Assembly (NCBI RefSeq): GCF_001183605.1
Contig: NZ_LFXJ01000005.1
Span: forward strand, 2,052,809-2,116,808
Direction of reading: 5' to 3'
DNA: 64,000 nucleotides
Source of the DNA: Lysinibacillus xylanilyticus
GTDB lineage: Bacteria; Bacillota; Bacilli; Bacillales_A; Planococcaceae
Below the pieces are notes generated by a model that saw only the letters and a program-made list of their open reading frames with translations, was not told where the DNA came from and ran no database searches. Positions 44,914 to 53,589 of this stretch are shown piece after piece (positions within the stretch are counted from its first letter, which is position 1; each line of letters starts with the position of its first letter). The translations under genes and the position numbers were made by a program.

Positions 44914-45933
44914 CTATTGATTAAAGTATTGCAAAATAATACCTTTACCTTCTTCTACTTCTACTTCAGCATAAGCACCATTTATGAAAGTGATTTGTGG
45001 TGGAACATGACCGCAATCCACGTCATAAATAATAGGTATCCCAAGCTCATCAGAAAGTTCTTTATAAACATCTTCAACTGTGTAGTTATTTACAGGCGTA
45101 TTCGCACCACTTCGACCAAACATAATACCTGAACATTGTTCAAACCAGCCAGCTAACTTCATTTGTACTAATGACCTTCTTAAATCCGTTGTGTTTAATT
45201 CACAATTTTCTAAATACCACATTACAGGCTCTCCACTGATATATTGTTTTCTAAAGTTTTGTACATCACCGTAAGCTGTACCAATCAAATGTCTTATTAC
45301 GTCTATGCATCCACCAAGTAAACGACCTTGTATCTTAACTTTTTGATTTGACACAGTTTTCCAATAGGTTGGTTCTGTTAAATTAAAAACACATGAAGAC
45401 GGAGAATTGTGTTGCCATTCTTTTTGATATTTAGTTGATGAATGTTGAAGGACAGATTCTCCAATATTTGTCGATAATACAGACTGCCACATTGCAGTGG
45501 TGTCATCTGAATATTCCCCTCTTAAATCAACAAGATTTGTACCATGAGCAGTAGCTATACCTGTTTTTAATGTGATTGCTAATAATAATGCACTTATATC
45601 TGAATAACCTAATACCCATTTATTTTTTTTTATATTTTCAAAATCAATTTTTTCAAGTATTTCAATTAACAGTTCTCCACCCCATGGAGGAATAATGATA
45701 TTTATATTATCTTCACGCATCATTTCATTAAACTCATCTGCACGTTTCTCAGCAGGTGCGGATTTAGCTTTTTCTTGAGTCCAAACCGTATCACCACAAA
45801 TGATTTTAAATCCTTTCGATTTCAGACGCTCACATGATTGTTTAAACATATCATGTAACTCAACTTGTACCCCAGATGAAGGTGCCGTGACTCCTATGGT
45901 TGCATCTCTTTCTAAAAACGGGTATTTAATCAT
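44914..45933 (-). CDS. S66-family peptidase, MccF/LD-carboxypeptidase-like
   Basis: About 339 residues from the ATG at 45933 with GGGGG 6 bases upstream. The Ser nucleophile is in LGYSDISAL (near residue 111), Glu in WYLENCEL (near 240), and His in DCGHVPPQ (near 307). The longer insert between Ser and Glu and the N-terminal VTAPSSG are typical of MccF, which hydrolyses peptidyl-nucleotide antibiotics of the microcin C type; LD-carboxypeptidases that trim wall peptides are the other branch. No microcin genes nearby. Confidence 0.85.
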   Translation of the reverse strand: MIKYPFLERDATIGVTAPSSGVQVELHDMFKQSCERLKSKGFKIICGDTVWTQEKAKSAPAEKRADEFNEMMREDNINIIIPPWGGELLIEILEKIDFENIKKNKWVLGYSDISALLLAITLKTGIATAHGTNLVDLRGEYSDDTTAMWQSVLSTNIGESVLQHSSTKYQKEWQHNSPSSCVFNLTEPTYWKTVSNQKVKIQGRLLGGCIDVIRHLIGTAYGDVQNFRKQYISGEPVMWYLENCELNTTDLRRSLVQMKLAGWFEQCSGIMFGRSGANTPVNNYTVEDVYKELSDELGIPIIYDVDCGHVPPQITFINGAYAEVEVEEGKGIILQYFNQ

Positions 45934-46044
45934 ATGCATCCCCCTTTTTACATTATTTTACCAAATGTAATTTAGTCAAACAATTACTTCTACTTAAACT
46001 ATACTTTTATTAAATATTTTCAGACTATATCTTTAAACACAAAT

Positions 46045-46085
46045 AAAAGCTGAACTAATATCAAAATTAGTTCAGCTTAAAAATA
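46045..46085. terminator. Bidirectional terminator after the orphan kinase
   Basis: Arms AAGCTGAACTAAT and ATTAGTTCAGCTT around six bases, with A and T runs outside. Confidence 0.85.
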
Positions 46086-46190
46086 ACGTATTATAAAGTT
46101 GCACATTGTAGATAGGTTCTGATTTATTAAGTGCAGTACTTTAACACTTGACTTTTAATAAAAATTTTCTGTAGAAAGTTTCAAAATTTA

Positions 46191-47495
46191 CTATATTGGA
46201 ATGGTTACTATTGCAGTTGTCTCTAAATGTTTTGATGAATCGATAGAAATTTGGCCGTCGTATTTATTGACAATTTCATTCACAATAAACAAGCCCTGAC
46301 CTCTTATTTTACCATTTTCCGGTTTTTTAGTAGAAAATCCTTGTTTGAATATCTGCCCTTCTTCTACAATATTCGGTCCAGTATTTGTAACCTTAAATTC
46401 ATATTGGGTGTCATCTACTTTACAGCAAATATTTATTTTACGTTGCTCTTCCGGTAACTCATTTGCCGCATCAATTGCATTATCTATTAAATTCGACAAG
46501 ATTTTGATTAAATCCGTTGTTTTAATTTTATTAAATGCATCGTGTGAGACTGAAAAATCCATATCAATATTATGATTTTGTGCAGTTAGTTTTTTCGTTT
46601 GTAATAATATCGACAAGCCAGGATTATCAATATTTAATTTGAGAGACCTAATAGCCTGAACCTCTTTGGATAGTGAATATAAATATTGTTTGGCCTGATC
46701 TGGTTTGTCCAATTGCAGAAATCCATGTAATACTTGTATATGATTAGTGAAATCATGTCTTAAAGAGGACACGGAAGTGATTAAAGTTTGAATTTCTGCT
46801 TGATATGTATCTTCTGTCGCTCCAACTTCTTTAGTTACTTCTTTTTGATACCATCTCTGTAAGAAGAAAACAGAGCCAATAACGATTAAAATGAACGCAC
46901 CATTAAAAATAAAGATAAAAAGATTGTCTTTAATCACTTTTCCCTTGATGCCATTTAATGTGTCTGCACTAATATCAATGCCTATGTATGCAATACTCTC
47001 CCCTGCTTCGTCTTTGACTGGTGCACCAACAGATAAGTAGGAGCCGTGTACAGGATCTGGTATTACTCCTGTTACATATGTTTCTCCTTTATAAGCACTT
47101 TGCACTTGTATCTCGGGTACTGTACATTCCATTCCGATATCAAAGCCTTCAAATTCAGCTGGTAAACCCATAATCATTGCTCTGGATACCTTTGGATTAT
47201 CAATCTCTAATGTATAAACAAATAAGGCACCTAGTTTTATTCTTGCATCATTTAAGTAGTGTCTTAATCGCCAATAATAATCGTTTTTCTCAGGGTCATC
47301 TAAAAATTGTTTGTACGCCTCTACATCAATTGAAGATGCAATAGATTTAGCCGCTTCCAGACTTTGGTTCGCTATTGACTCTTCAACTGTCTTTTTCATT
47401 TTTATATAGGATGTAAAGATGTTTAAACTTGTAAACGATATTAATAAGATAGTTGATAGTAATAAAATTAGTTTTAATTTTCGTGTTTTATACAA
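46191..47495 (-). CDS. Orphan sensor histidine kinase with extracellular sensor domain
   Basis: 434 residues. Helix 1 (about 8-30), an extracellular domain of about 160 residues with a PAS/Cache-like end (YLSVGAPVKDEAGESIAYIGIDISA), helix 2 (about 190-212), then a Spo0B-type dimerisation helix with phospho-His in SLRHDFTNHIQVLHGFL (near 248) and a GHKL ATPase (LIDNAIDAA, GQGLFIVNEI). This is the DcuS/CitA/MalK-like class that senses small metabolites. No response regulator is beside it. The start is TTG with AGGAAG upstream. Confidence 0.85.
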   Translation of the reverse strand: MYKTRKLKLILLLSTILLISFTSLNIFTSYIKMKKTVEESIANQSLEAAKSIASSIDVEAYKQFLDDPEKNDYYWRLRHYLNDARIKLGALFVYTLEIDNPKVSRAMIMGLPAEFEGFDIGMECTVPEIQVQSAYKGETYVTGVIPDPVHGSYLSVGAPVKDEAGESIAYIGIDISADTLNGIKGKVIKDNLFIFIFNGAFILIVIGSVFFLQRWYQKEVTKEVGATEDTYQAEIQTLITSVSSLRHDFTNHIQVLHGFLQLDKPDQAKQYLYSLSKEVQAIRSLKLNIDNPGLSILLQTKKLTAQNHNIDMDFSVSHDAFNKIKTTDLIKILSNLIDNAIDAANELPEEQRKINICCKVDDTQYEFKVTNTGPNIVEEGQIFKQGFSTKKPENGKIRGQGLFIVNEIVNKYDGQISIDSSKHLETTAIVTIPI

Positions 47496-48137
47496 ACTGG
47501 TACTTCCTCATCTATAGACATGAATAATGCCTTAATTTAATTTGGGCTTGGCTCTCGCATTAAATACAAAAATTGTTAGTCAAAGTTGACATTTGTCATA
47601 CTTTCTACTTGGGAAACATTCATATCCAACAATTCTATTATACTATAGTAAACTTATTTTTTTATGATTCTTAAGTCGCAAGATGTTTTAGTTAAGTTTG
47701 AAAGGTAATGGCTATCTGCTTGCCTGTACGTTAAAAAGTACCATTCCATTTTAATAGGAAAATGCATTCGATCCAGGATTCTTCGTCTCTCTAAATAAGA
47801 ATATTGGTTCTCATTTTATCATCACAAGCGTGTTTTGGCTATCATATACCCTACATTTACTACACTTACAGTTCGGGCTATATCCTTCCCATTCTTTGAG
47901 TCGTCTGTCTGGAACTAATAAAATTCTACATTCATTCTTCAAGCGACACAATGTACTAATCGCAAACATTAGTTTAATTATCCCTCTCCAGAAAGTAAAC
48001 TTTAAAGGAAAACGGCATTTTATCATACCTCTGCCTTATTATATATTGATTGGATCAATCCGACATTTAAACATCTTAGCTTCTACGATTTATGCTTCAT
48101 AAGATCACATTATTTTTCTCTCCTTATCTAATGCGAT
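47496..48137. other. 642-bp spacer without supported gene
   Basis: Mostly AT-rich. A minus-strand frame at 47811-48026 contains a CKCSKC pair and may be the relic of a lost gene, but has no convincing start or family. No clear promoters were recognised. Confidence 0.4.
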
Positions 48138-48175
48138 TAAAAAAGACCAGGCCTAAATAAAAGCCTGATCTCTTC
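48138..48175 (-). terminator. Terminator of the GerA-family gene
   Basis: Minus-strand arms AGATCAGGC and GCCTGGTCT followed by TTTTTTA. Confidence 0.8.
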
Positions 48176-48178
48176 ATT

Positions 48179-49648
48179 CTAAGTATTATTTTTCTTACTC
48201 GATGTCCTTGTCTCATCCTGTACATTTAAAAATTTAGGTCGTGTACGATAACCTGCAGGAGATAAGCGAACTAAAGATCTTTTAATGTCCTGCCAATTTA
48301 AATCCGCGCCCATACTTAAGTACGGAACACCTAATACTCGTAAGTTTGCAGTATAAAGAAGTATGAAAAATACCGCAATAAAGAATCCAAATAACCCCAA
48401 AAAGGCAGATGCAAATATGATGATTAACCTGAGAATGCTCATTGCTGTTGCAATAGATTGATTGACGAGTGTAAAAGCTGCAATACTTGAAGTAGCGATA
48501 ACTACAATCATGGAAGGGCTCGTAACACCTGATTTAATGGCTGCATCTCCAATAATTAATCCCCCGACAACACTTATTGAACCACTAATAACATTGGGTA
48601 GATGTATATTTGCTTCTCGAAATAATTCAAACATAAAAAGCATCATTAATATTTCAAGAATAGTTGGAAATGGGAGTCCCATTCTTGATTCAACAACTGT
48701 TGCCAATAGAATGAATGGCAATTGTTCTTGATGGTGGGTTGTTAGTGCAAGCCAAAAACCTGGTGTAAGTACACTTATTAAGATAGCTACTATTCGTAGT
48801 ATACGCTCCATAGAACTTACAATAACCGGATACTCATTATCCTCACCGGATTTAAATAGTAACATTGAATTAGCTGGGGTAATGATTGCATATGATACTC
48901 CATCAACTATGATGATAATACGTCCTCTACTTAAAGCTTGTACAGCATAATCAGGGCGTCCAGTATAATCATGTCTAGGAAAAATTTTTGCACTCTGCTC
49001 AATTCTCTCCATCAACATATCCCCACTAAATACAACATCCGTATCAATTCGTTGCAACTGTAATTTTATTTTGTCAAGAATACTTGGATTGACGACATCT
49101 TCAAAATAAAGTAGAGCTACAGTTGTCTTGGATCGTTTACCAAGTTCATATGTCTCAACACTTAATGAATTAGTAGGTAATCGTTTTCGTATTAAAGCAA
49201 TATTAATAAAAACATCCTCAATGAAATCATCTCTCGGACCTTTGACAATTAATTCAAGGGTTGTTTCTTTAGGCTCCCGATTCGGTTTTTTAGCGATATA
49301 GCTTGAATACAGCAAATTCATATCTTCAAAATAAAGTAAAACATGTCCTTTATAAACTCTTGTAATAGCATCATCTTTACTTGTTATTTTCTGAAGATGG
49401 GGAACATGTAAATTGGTTTGAATATGTTCTTCTAACATTTCCTCTGATGTTGCAGTAAATAATGACTGAACTCGGTGCACAATAACGGTCTGCAGTAAAT
49501 GCTCATCAATCATCGCATCACATTTTATCAAATGTACTTTTTGTTGCTGAAAGAAATACGCTTGGAATAATACATCATCAGAGCGTCGAAATAATGACTT
49601 CAAAGATTTCAAATTTAATTCTTGTTCCGTTGAAGAAATATCCCTCAT
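48179..49648 (-). CDS. Spore germination protein, GerA family (A subunit)
   Basis: 489 residues. A hydrophilic N-terminal domain of about 235 residues with RPDYAVQALSRGRIIIIVDG near the junction is followed by about five helices (LPFPTILEILMMLFMFELFREA; VSGSISVVGGLIIGDAA split). This is the A subunit of germinant receptors (GerAA, GerKA, SpoVAF). No B or C subunit genes are adjacent, so it is an orphan, perhaps SpoVAF-like or working with partners elsewhere. Confirms a spore former. Confidence 0.88.
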   Translation of the reverse strand: MRDISSTEQELNLKSLKSLFRRSDDVLFQAYFFQQQKVHLIKCDAMIDEHLLQTVIVHRVQSLFTATSEEMLEEHIQTNLHVPHLQKITSKDDAITRVYKGHVLLYFEDMNLLYSSYIAKKPNREPKETTLELIVKGPRDDFIEDVFINIALIRKRLPTNSLSVETYELGKRSKTTVALLYFEDVVNPSILDKIKLQLQRIDTDVVFSGDMLMERIEQSAKIFPRHDYTGRPDYAVQALSRGRIIIIVDGVSYAIITPANSMLLFKSGEDNEYPVIVSSMERILRIVAILISVLTPGFWLALTTHHQEQLPFILLATVVESRMGLPFPTILEILMMLFMFELFREANIHLPNVISGSISVVGGLIIGDAAIKSGVTSPSMIVVIATSSIAAFTLVNQSIATAMSILRLIIIFASAFLGLFGFFIAVFFILLYTANLRVLGVPYLSMGADLNWQDIKRSLVRLSPAGYRTRPKFLNVQDETRTSSKKNNT

Positions 49649-49816
49649 CTCCTACTGAGCCAACTCCAAATTAGTACATTTATTTGTAATAACATAAATA
49701 CACTTACCGATATTTTCCCCATGGTTTAAAAATATATTCAAGAATACTTTTATAATTAAAATGCTTTCCCAGGAATAATTTACCTATTCAATTTCCATAC
49801 TAGTATTCGGAAAGAT

Positions 49817-50284
49817 TTATCCAATCATCTTCTGTAAATTTGCCATTTCAATAGCAGATATTGCTGAGTCATAGCCTTTATTTCCTGATTTAGTCCCAGC
49901 GCGCTCAATCGCTTGTTCAATATTTTCTGTAGTTACAATGCCAAAAATAACAGGTACATTTGTAGTTAATGACACATTTGCAATTCCTTTTGCTGATTCA
50001 TTACATACATAATCATAATGTGTTGTAGAGCCACGGATTACCGTACCTAATCCAATAATTGCATCATATTTCTTTGTTTCAGCTAACTGTTTCGCGATGA
50101 ATGGAACTTCAAATGCTCCTGGAACCCACGCTACATCGATAGAGTTCTCATCCACACCGTGACGCTTTAAACCATCTAATGCACCGTCTAATAATTTACT
50201 TGTAATAAATTCGTTGAAACGACCTACTACTACTGCTATTTTTAAATCCGTACCAATTAATTGTGCTTCAAATTTTTTTCCCAT
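49817..50284 (-). CDS. ribH: 6,7-dimethyl-8-ribityllumazine synthase
   Basis: 155 residues, the normal length. It condenses 5-amino-6-ribitylaminouracil with dihydroxybutanone phosphate. Motifs: [20 protein letters not shown] and the catalytic-loop sequence [17 protein letters not shown] near residue 80. ATG follows GAGGAGAG. Last gene of the rib operon, separated from ribB by 183 bp that contain a dispersed repeat. Confidence 0.95.
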   Translation of the reverse strand: MGKKFEAQLIGTDLKIAVVVGRFNEFITSKLLDGALDGLKRHGVDENSIDVAWVPGAFEVPFIAKQLAETKKYDAIIGLGTVIRGSTTHYDYVCNESAKGIANVSLTTNVPVIFGIVTTENIEQAIERAGTKSGNKGYDSAISAIEMANLQKMIG

Positions 50285-50325
50285 TTTTAATCTCTCCTCT
50301 TTTATTTTGTCTAATCATCATAAAG

Positions 50326-50408
50326 TGGGGTTGATTTCCGTTCCGACTGGGCGCGGGTCTCATCTGTGACGCTAATCCCTAAGGAGACGCCCAGTCTCCA
50401 CTCCAATC
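50326..50408. repeat. Dispersed repeat, type 2, shortened inverted copy
   Basis: It begins with GGTTGATTTCCGTTCCGACT and ends with CCAGTCTCCACTCCAATCAA, the reverse complement of the ends of the copy at 17045. The middle is shortened. It lies between ribH and ribB, where the GTP cyclohydrolase part of ribBA would normally be. Confidence 0.8.
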
Positions 50409-50467
50409 AACTTAATACATAGAGTACGTTTTAACAAATGTCACTCCAAACTTTTGTTGATAATCCT

Positions 50468-51097
50468 TTATATAGTCATTGTATTTTCTTCCACTTTTTG
50501 TTGACGACGATATGTTGCCAATGCTTCAATTGTAATCATTTTTAAATGATGTTGTGCTGCATATTTGACGAGATCATTAAAGCGTAGCATTTCTCCATCG
50601 TCTCCCATAATTTCACAAATAACGCCCGCAGGAATACTATTACAAAGCTTAGCCAAATCAATTGTAGCTTCAGTATGTCCCCTACGCTCTAATACACCAT
50701 TTTCCTTTGCTATTAACGGGAATATATGGCCTGGTCTACGAAAATCTGCAGCTTTTGCCTGTGGCTCTAACATTTTTTGTATAGTCATTGCTCGTTCAAA
50801 GGCGCTAATTCCAGTTGTTGTGTCTACATGATCTATACTAACGGTAAATGCCGTTTGATGATTATCTGTATTAACACTAACCATAGGCTTTAATGCTAAC
50901 TTTTGTGCAAGCTGCTGTGAAATCGGAGTACAAATCAGCCCTCTTCCATAGGTCGCCATAAAGTTAATCGTTTCAGGGGTAATAAATTCCCCAAGTGCTA
51001 ATAAATCCCCTTCGTTTTCTCGTTCCTCATCATCTACTACAACAATCATCTTTCCTTGTTTTAAATCCTCTATTGCTTCTTCAATTGAATGTAGCAA
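50468..51097 (-). CDS. ribB: 3,4-dihydroxy-2-butanone-4-phosphate synthase, RibB only (no RibA domain)
   Basis: 209 residues from the TTG at 51097 (AGGAGGT 7 bases upstream). It makes dihydroxybutanone phosphate from ribulose 5-phosphate. Motifs: [14 protein letters not shown] (metal and substrate site), RRPGHIFPL and [10 protein letters not shown] near residue 150. In Bacillus operons this domain is fused to GTP cyclohydrolase II (RibBA, about 400 residues); here the frame ends after the RibB domain and no cyclohydrolase sequence follows. A monofunctional RibB should still work. Confidence 0.93.
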   Translation of the reverse strand: MLHSIEEAIEDLKQGKMIVVVDDEERENEGDLLALGEFITPETINFMATYGRGLICTPISQQLAQKLALKPMVSVNTDNHQTAFTVSIDHVDTTTGISAFERAMTIQKMLEPQAKAADFRRPGHIFPLIAKENGVLERRGHTEATIDLAKLCNSIPAGVICEIMGDDGEMLRFNDLVKYAAQHHLKMITIEALATYRRQQKVEENTMTI

Positions 51098-51123
51098 TTT
51101 CGCCACCTCCTGTTATATGTTGG

Positions 51124-51762
51124 TTAAAATCCATTTTGAGCTAAAAAGTCTCTTGAAATGGTCGGCGATTCCTGTCTAGACTTAAGTTGATGCAAAATGT
51201 ATTTTCCAACTAAATCGGTTTCTACATTAACGAGAGCACCAATTTTCTTCATACCTAAAATTGTTTCTTTGTAAGTATGGGGTATCAGTGATACTGTGAC
51301 ACCGTTTTCCTCGACATGAAAAAGTGTTAAGCTCGTTCCGTCAATTGTGATGGAGCCCTTTGGAATACAGTAGCTCGTCAATTCCTTTGATAGTTCAATA
51401 TCAATATAGACTGCGTTTGCTAATGGTCGCTTGCGCAATATTTTCCCTACTCCGTCCACATGTCCAGATACAAAATGACCACCGAAGCGTCCATTAGCTG
51501 ACATAGCGCGCTCTAAATTTACCGGATCTCCAACTGTAAGCTGCTGTAAATTTGTTGCTCTCACTGTTTCGGGCATTACATCCATCGTTAGCTCCTGTTC
51601 ATTAAAATGTGTCACTGTTAAACAAACACCGTTGACCGCTATACTGTCCCCGAGCTTTACATCCTCTATCATTTTCTTTGAAACAACGGTTATTTCCATA
51701 CTTTGTTTATCGCTTTGCAAGGTTTTAACTGTACCAATATCCTCAACAATACCTGTAAACAT
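51124..51762 (-). CDS. ribE: Riboflavin synthase alpha chain
   Basis: 212 residues with the two-fold repeated lumazine-binding fold: MFTGIVEDIG at the start, VNGVCLTV and GGHFVSGHVDG in the first half, IDGTSLTL and SLIPHTYKETIL in the second. It dismutates two lumazines to riboflavin. It is the first gene of the operon here, directly behind the second FMN riboswitch. Standard order would have ribD before it; ribD is absent. Confidence 0.94.
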   Translation of the reverse strand: MFTGIVEDIGTVKTLQSDKQSMEITVVSKKMIEDVKLGDSIAVNGVCLTVTHFNEQELTMDVMPETVRATNLQQLTVGDPVNLERAMSANGRFGGHFVSGHVDGVGKILRKRPLANAVYIDIELSKELTSYCIPKGSITIDGTSLTLFHVEENGVTVSLIPHTYKETILGMKKIGALVNVETDLVGKYILHQLKSRQESPTISRDFLAQNGF

Positions 51763-51865
51763 TTTTTCACCTACTTTTTTACATTCATTTGTTTCGTCGC
51801 TTTTGGAGTTATACCTGTCTGTTCCTCCTCATTGAAATCAAAAATTTAATTTCCGTACAAACAAA

Positions 51866-51893
51866 AAACCCCTTAGATTAAAGGGGTTTGGGA
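51866..51893 (-). terminator. Expression-platform terminator of proximal FMN riboswitch
   Basis: Minus-strand AACCCCTTTAATCTAAGGGG then TTTTTTGTTTG. It lies between the riboswitch aptamer and ribE. Confidence 0.85.
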
Positions 51894-51967
51894 GTTCATA
51901 TAAATAAGACGTCAACAAATAAACCTCGTGGATACAAAATTTTTCCATAGGTTGTCATCTCATCGTT

Positions 51968-52081
51968 CTTCTCCCATCCAGACTATAACTGTCGGTTTTG
52001 GATTTGCACCAAATCAGCTTTCGCTCACGGACTTTGAATTACTTCATCACCGCCGATTGGGAATTTCACCCTACCCCGAAG
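51968..52081 (-). ncRNA. FMN riboswitch, proximal copy
   Basis: Minus-strand RFN element with the conserved blocks GGGTAGGGTGAAATTCCC, CGGCGGTGATG, AGTCCGTGAGCG, TTTGGTGCAAATCC and ATAGTCTGGATGGGAGAAG. Together with the terminator at 51866-51893 it controls ribE-ribB-ribH by FMN-induced termination. Confidence 0.95.
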
Positions 52082-52113
52082 AACTACTACTATTCAATTA
52101 GTTAGCTAAATAA

Positions 52114-52180
52114 ATCAATTTCGCCTTGGCGTAAATACGTCCGGAGGCATTGTCTTCAGAGTGTGTCAAACACCTACTGA
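52114..52180. repeat. Mosaic repeat fragment between the two riboswitches
   Basis: TCAATTTCGCCTTGGCGTAA then TACGTCCGGAGGCATTGTC resembles the opening of the type 1 repeat in altered form. It is cut off after about 65 bases. Confidence 0.5.
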
Positions 52181-52187
52181 GTGAAAA

Positions 52188-52222
52188 TAAAAAAACTTCC
52201 CAGATAAGCGATGGGAAGTAGA
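52188..52222 (-). terminator. Expression-platform terminator of distal FMN riboswitch
   Basis: Minus-strand CTTCCCATCGCTTATCTGGG then AAG and seven T. It lies downstream of the distal aptamer and upstream of the proximal one. Confidence 0.85.
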
Positions 52223-52288
52223 TTGCAAAAAGCGTACTCAAATAAACCTTATAAACTCAATTGAATTTAAAAAGCACACACTTTTACC

Positions 52289-52402
52289 CTTCTCCCATCC
52301 AGACTATAACTGTCGGTTTTGGATTTGCACCAAATCAGCTTTCGCTCACGGACTTTGAATTACTTCATCACCGCCGATTGGGAATTTCACCCTACCCTGA
52401 AG
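52289..52402 (-). ncRNA. FMN riboswitch, distal copy
   Basis: Identical to the proximal aptamer over 114 bases except one position near its 5' side (CCCTGAAG against CCCCGAAG on the plus strand). It has its own terminator, so two complete switch units stand in series ahead of ribE. Confidence 0.95.
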
Positions 52403-52600
52403 GATATTTTTATTTAGCTATTTCTTACGATAACACTATTTTATAATATTATCCAGATAATTGTTTATAAAATTTTCACTCTAATTAATTTCACATTTGC
52501 AAGTTTGTTCTGTCGTTGCGTTCGTACATTCGCTACATAAAAACAGCCACCACCTTTGGTCATTAATAAAAACCAAAGGCGTGACTGCTCAAAAGACAAA

Positions 52601-52734
52601 TCAATTATGCCTCGGCATAATTGCGTCGGAAGTAGCTTATATCCGCATTCATCTCTCCCACCTATAGAGGTGGGAGACTTCTGTAACTGCCGTTTCACTT
52701 ACGTTACATAAAACATTTGCTGAAAGTAGTTAAA
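52601..52734. repeat. Mosaic repeat, type 1 (copy F) containing an IS605-like hairpin
   Basis: Opening TCAATTATGCCTCGGCATAA and end GCTGAAAGTAGTTAAA, just before the SDR stop codon. The centre has CTCCCACC, a 6-base loop, GGTGGGAG and ACTTCTG, like the right-end hairpin of IS605/TnpB elements, then GTTTCACTTACGTTACATAA. Confidence 0.8.
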
Positions 52735-52735
52735 T

Positions 52736-53494
52736 TTATACAGTCAAACTACCGTCAACAGAGACAACAGCACCAGCCATGAAGCTTGCTTTATCTGAAG
52801 CTAAGAATAGGACCGCTTCTGCTACTTCATCTGGTTCACCATGGCGGCCCATACGTACACGTGACATTTCTTCTGGTACGTATCCTGTTTTTTCAAGTGT
52901 TTCACCAACACTTTGAAATAATGGTGTAACGATACCACCTGGACACACAGCATTAATACGAATACCTTTATTTGCATACTCGATCGCTACCCCTTTCGTT
53001 AAACCGATTACTGCATGTTTACTTGCGGAGTATACAGCGATACTATGTTCTGGACGAATTCCTGCCGATGAAGCAGTATTTATAATCGCCCCTTTCCCCT
53101 GCTTTTCCATTACTGGAATAACATATTTCATACCAAGAAAAATACCTTTTACATTGATATCCATAAGACAATCGTATTCTTCCAATTCAACCGTTGTAAA
53201 TGGTGCGAATTTTTGTATAATTCCGGCGTTATTGAATAATACATCGATACGGCCATATGTGTTTACCGCTTGCTGTACATAATTCTGAACATCCTCTACT
53301 TTTGAAACATCCGCTTTAACGAATATTCCTTCACCTTCATTTTGTTGAATTAGCTTTAGGGTCTCTTCTCCTGTTTTCTCGTTAAAATCAACTAACACGA
53401 CTTTATAACCATTTTCAGCAAATTTAAGACTAGTTGCTCTACCAATTCCACTACCTGATCCTGTAATAACTGCAATTCTATTTTTGTTTGTCAT
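52736..53494 (-). CDS. SDR-family oxidoreductase
   Basis: 252 residues. Cofactor loop GSGSGIGRAT near residue 12, NNAG near 90, Ser in NTASSAG near 142, Tyr/Lys in YSASKHAV near 157, and a C-terminal SVDGS. ATG follows GAGGAATAG. Resembles glucose 1-dehydrogenase or 3-oxoacyl-ACP reductase groups; the substrate is unknown. A mosaic repeat touches its 3' end. Confidence 0.88.
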   Translation of the reverse strand: MTNKNRIAVITGSGSGIGRATSLKFAENGYKVVLVDFNEKTGEETLKLIQQNEGEGIFVKADVSKVEDVQNYVQQAVNTYGRIDVLFNNAGIIQKFAPFTTVELEEYDCLMDINVKGIFLGMKYVIPVMEKQGKGAIINTASSAGIRPEHSIAVYSASKHAVIGLTKGVAIEYANKGIRINAVCPGGIVTPLFQSVGETLEKTGYVPEEMSRVRMGRHGEPDEVAEAVLFLASDKASFMAGAVVSVDGSLTV

Positions 53495-53589
53495 ATTCTA
53501 TTCCTCTTTTCTCAATTTTATATTTTATTACGTAATCACAAATATTTTCTTAATAGGTGGTCCCCTTTGCCTTTCCATACTTATTGCCC

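Noticed and set aside
47811..48026. A 71-codon minus-strand frame with a CKCSKC motif
   Set aside because: No convincing start or family; may be a relic, so only mentioned in the spacer entry.
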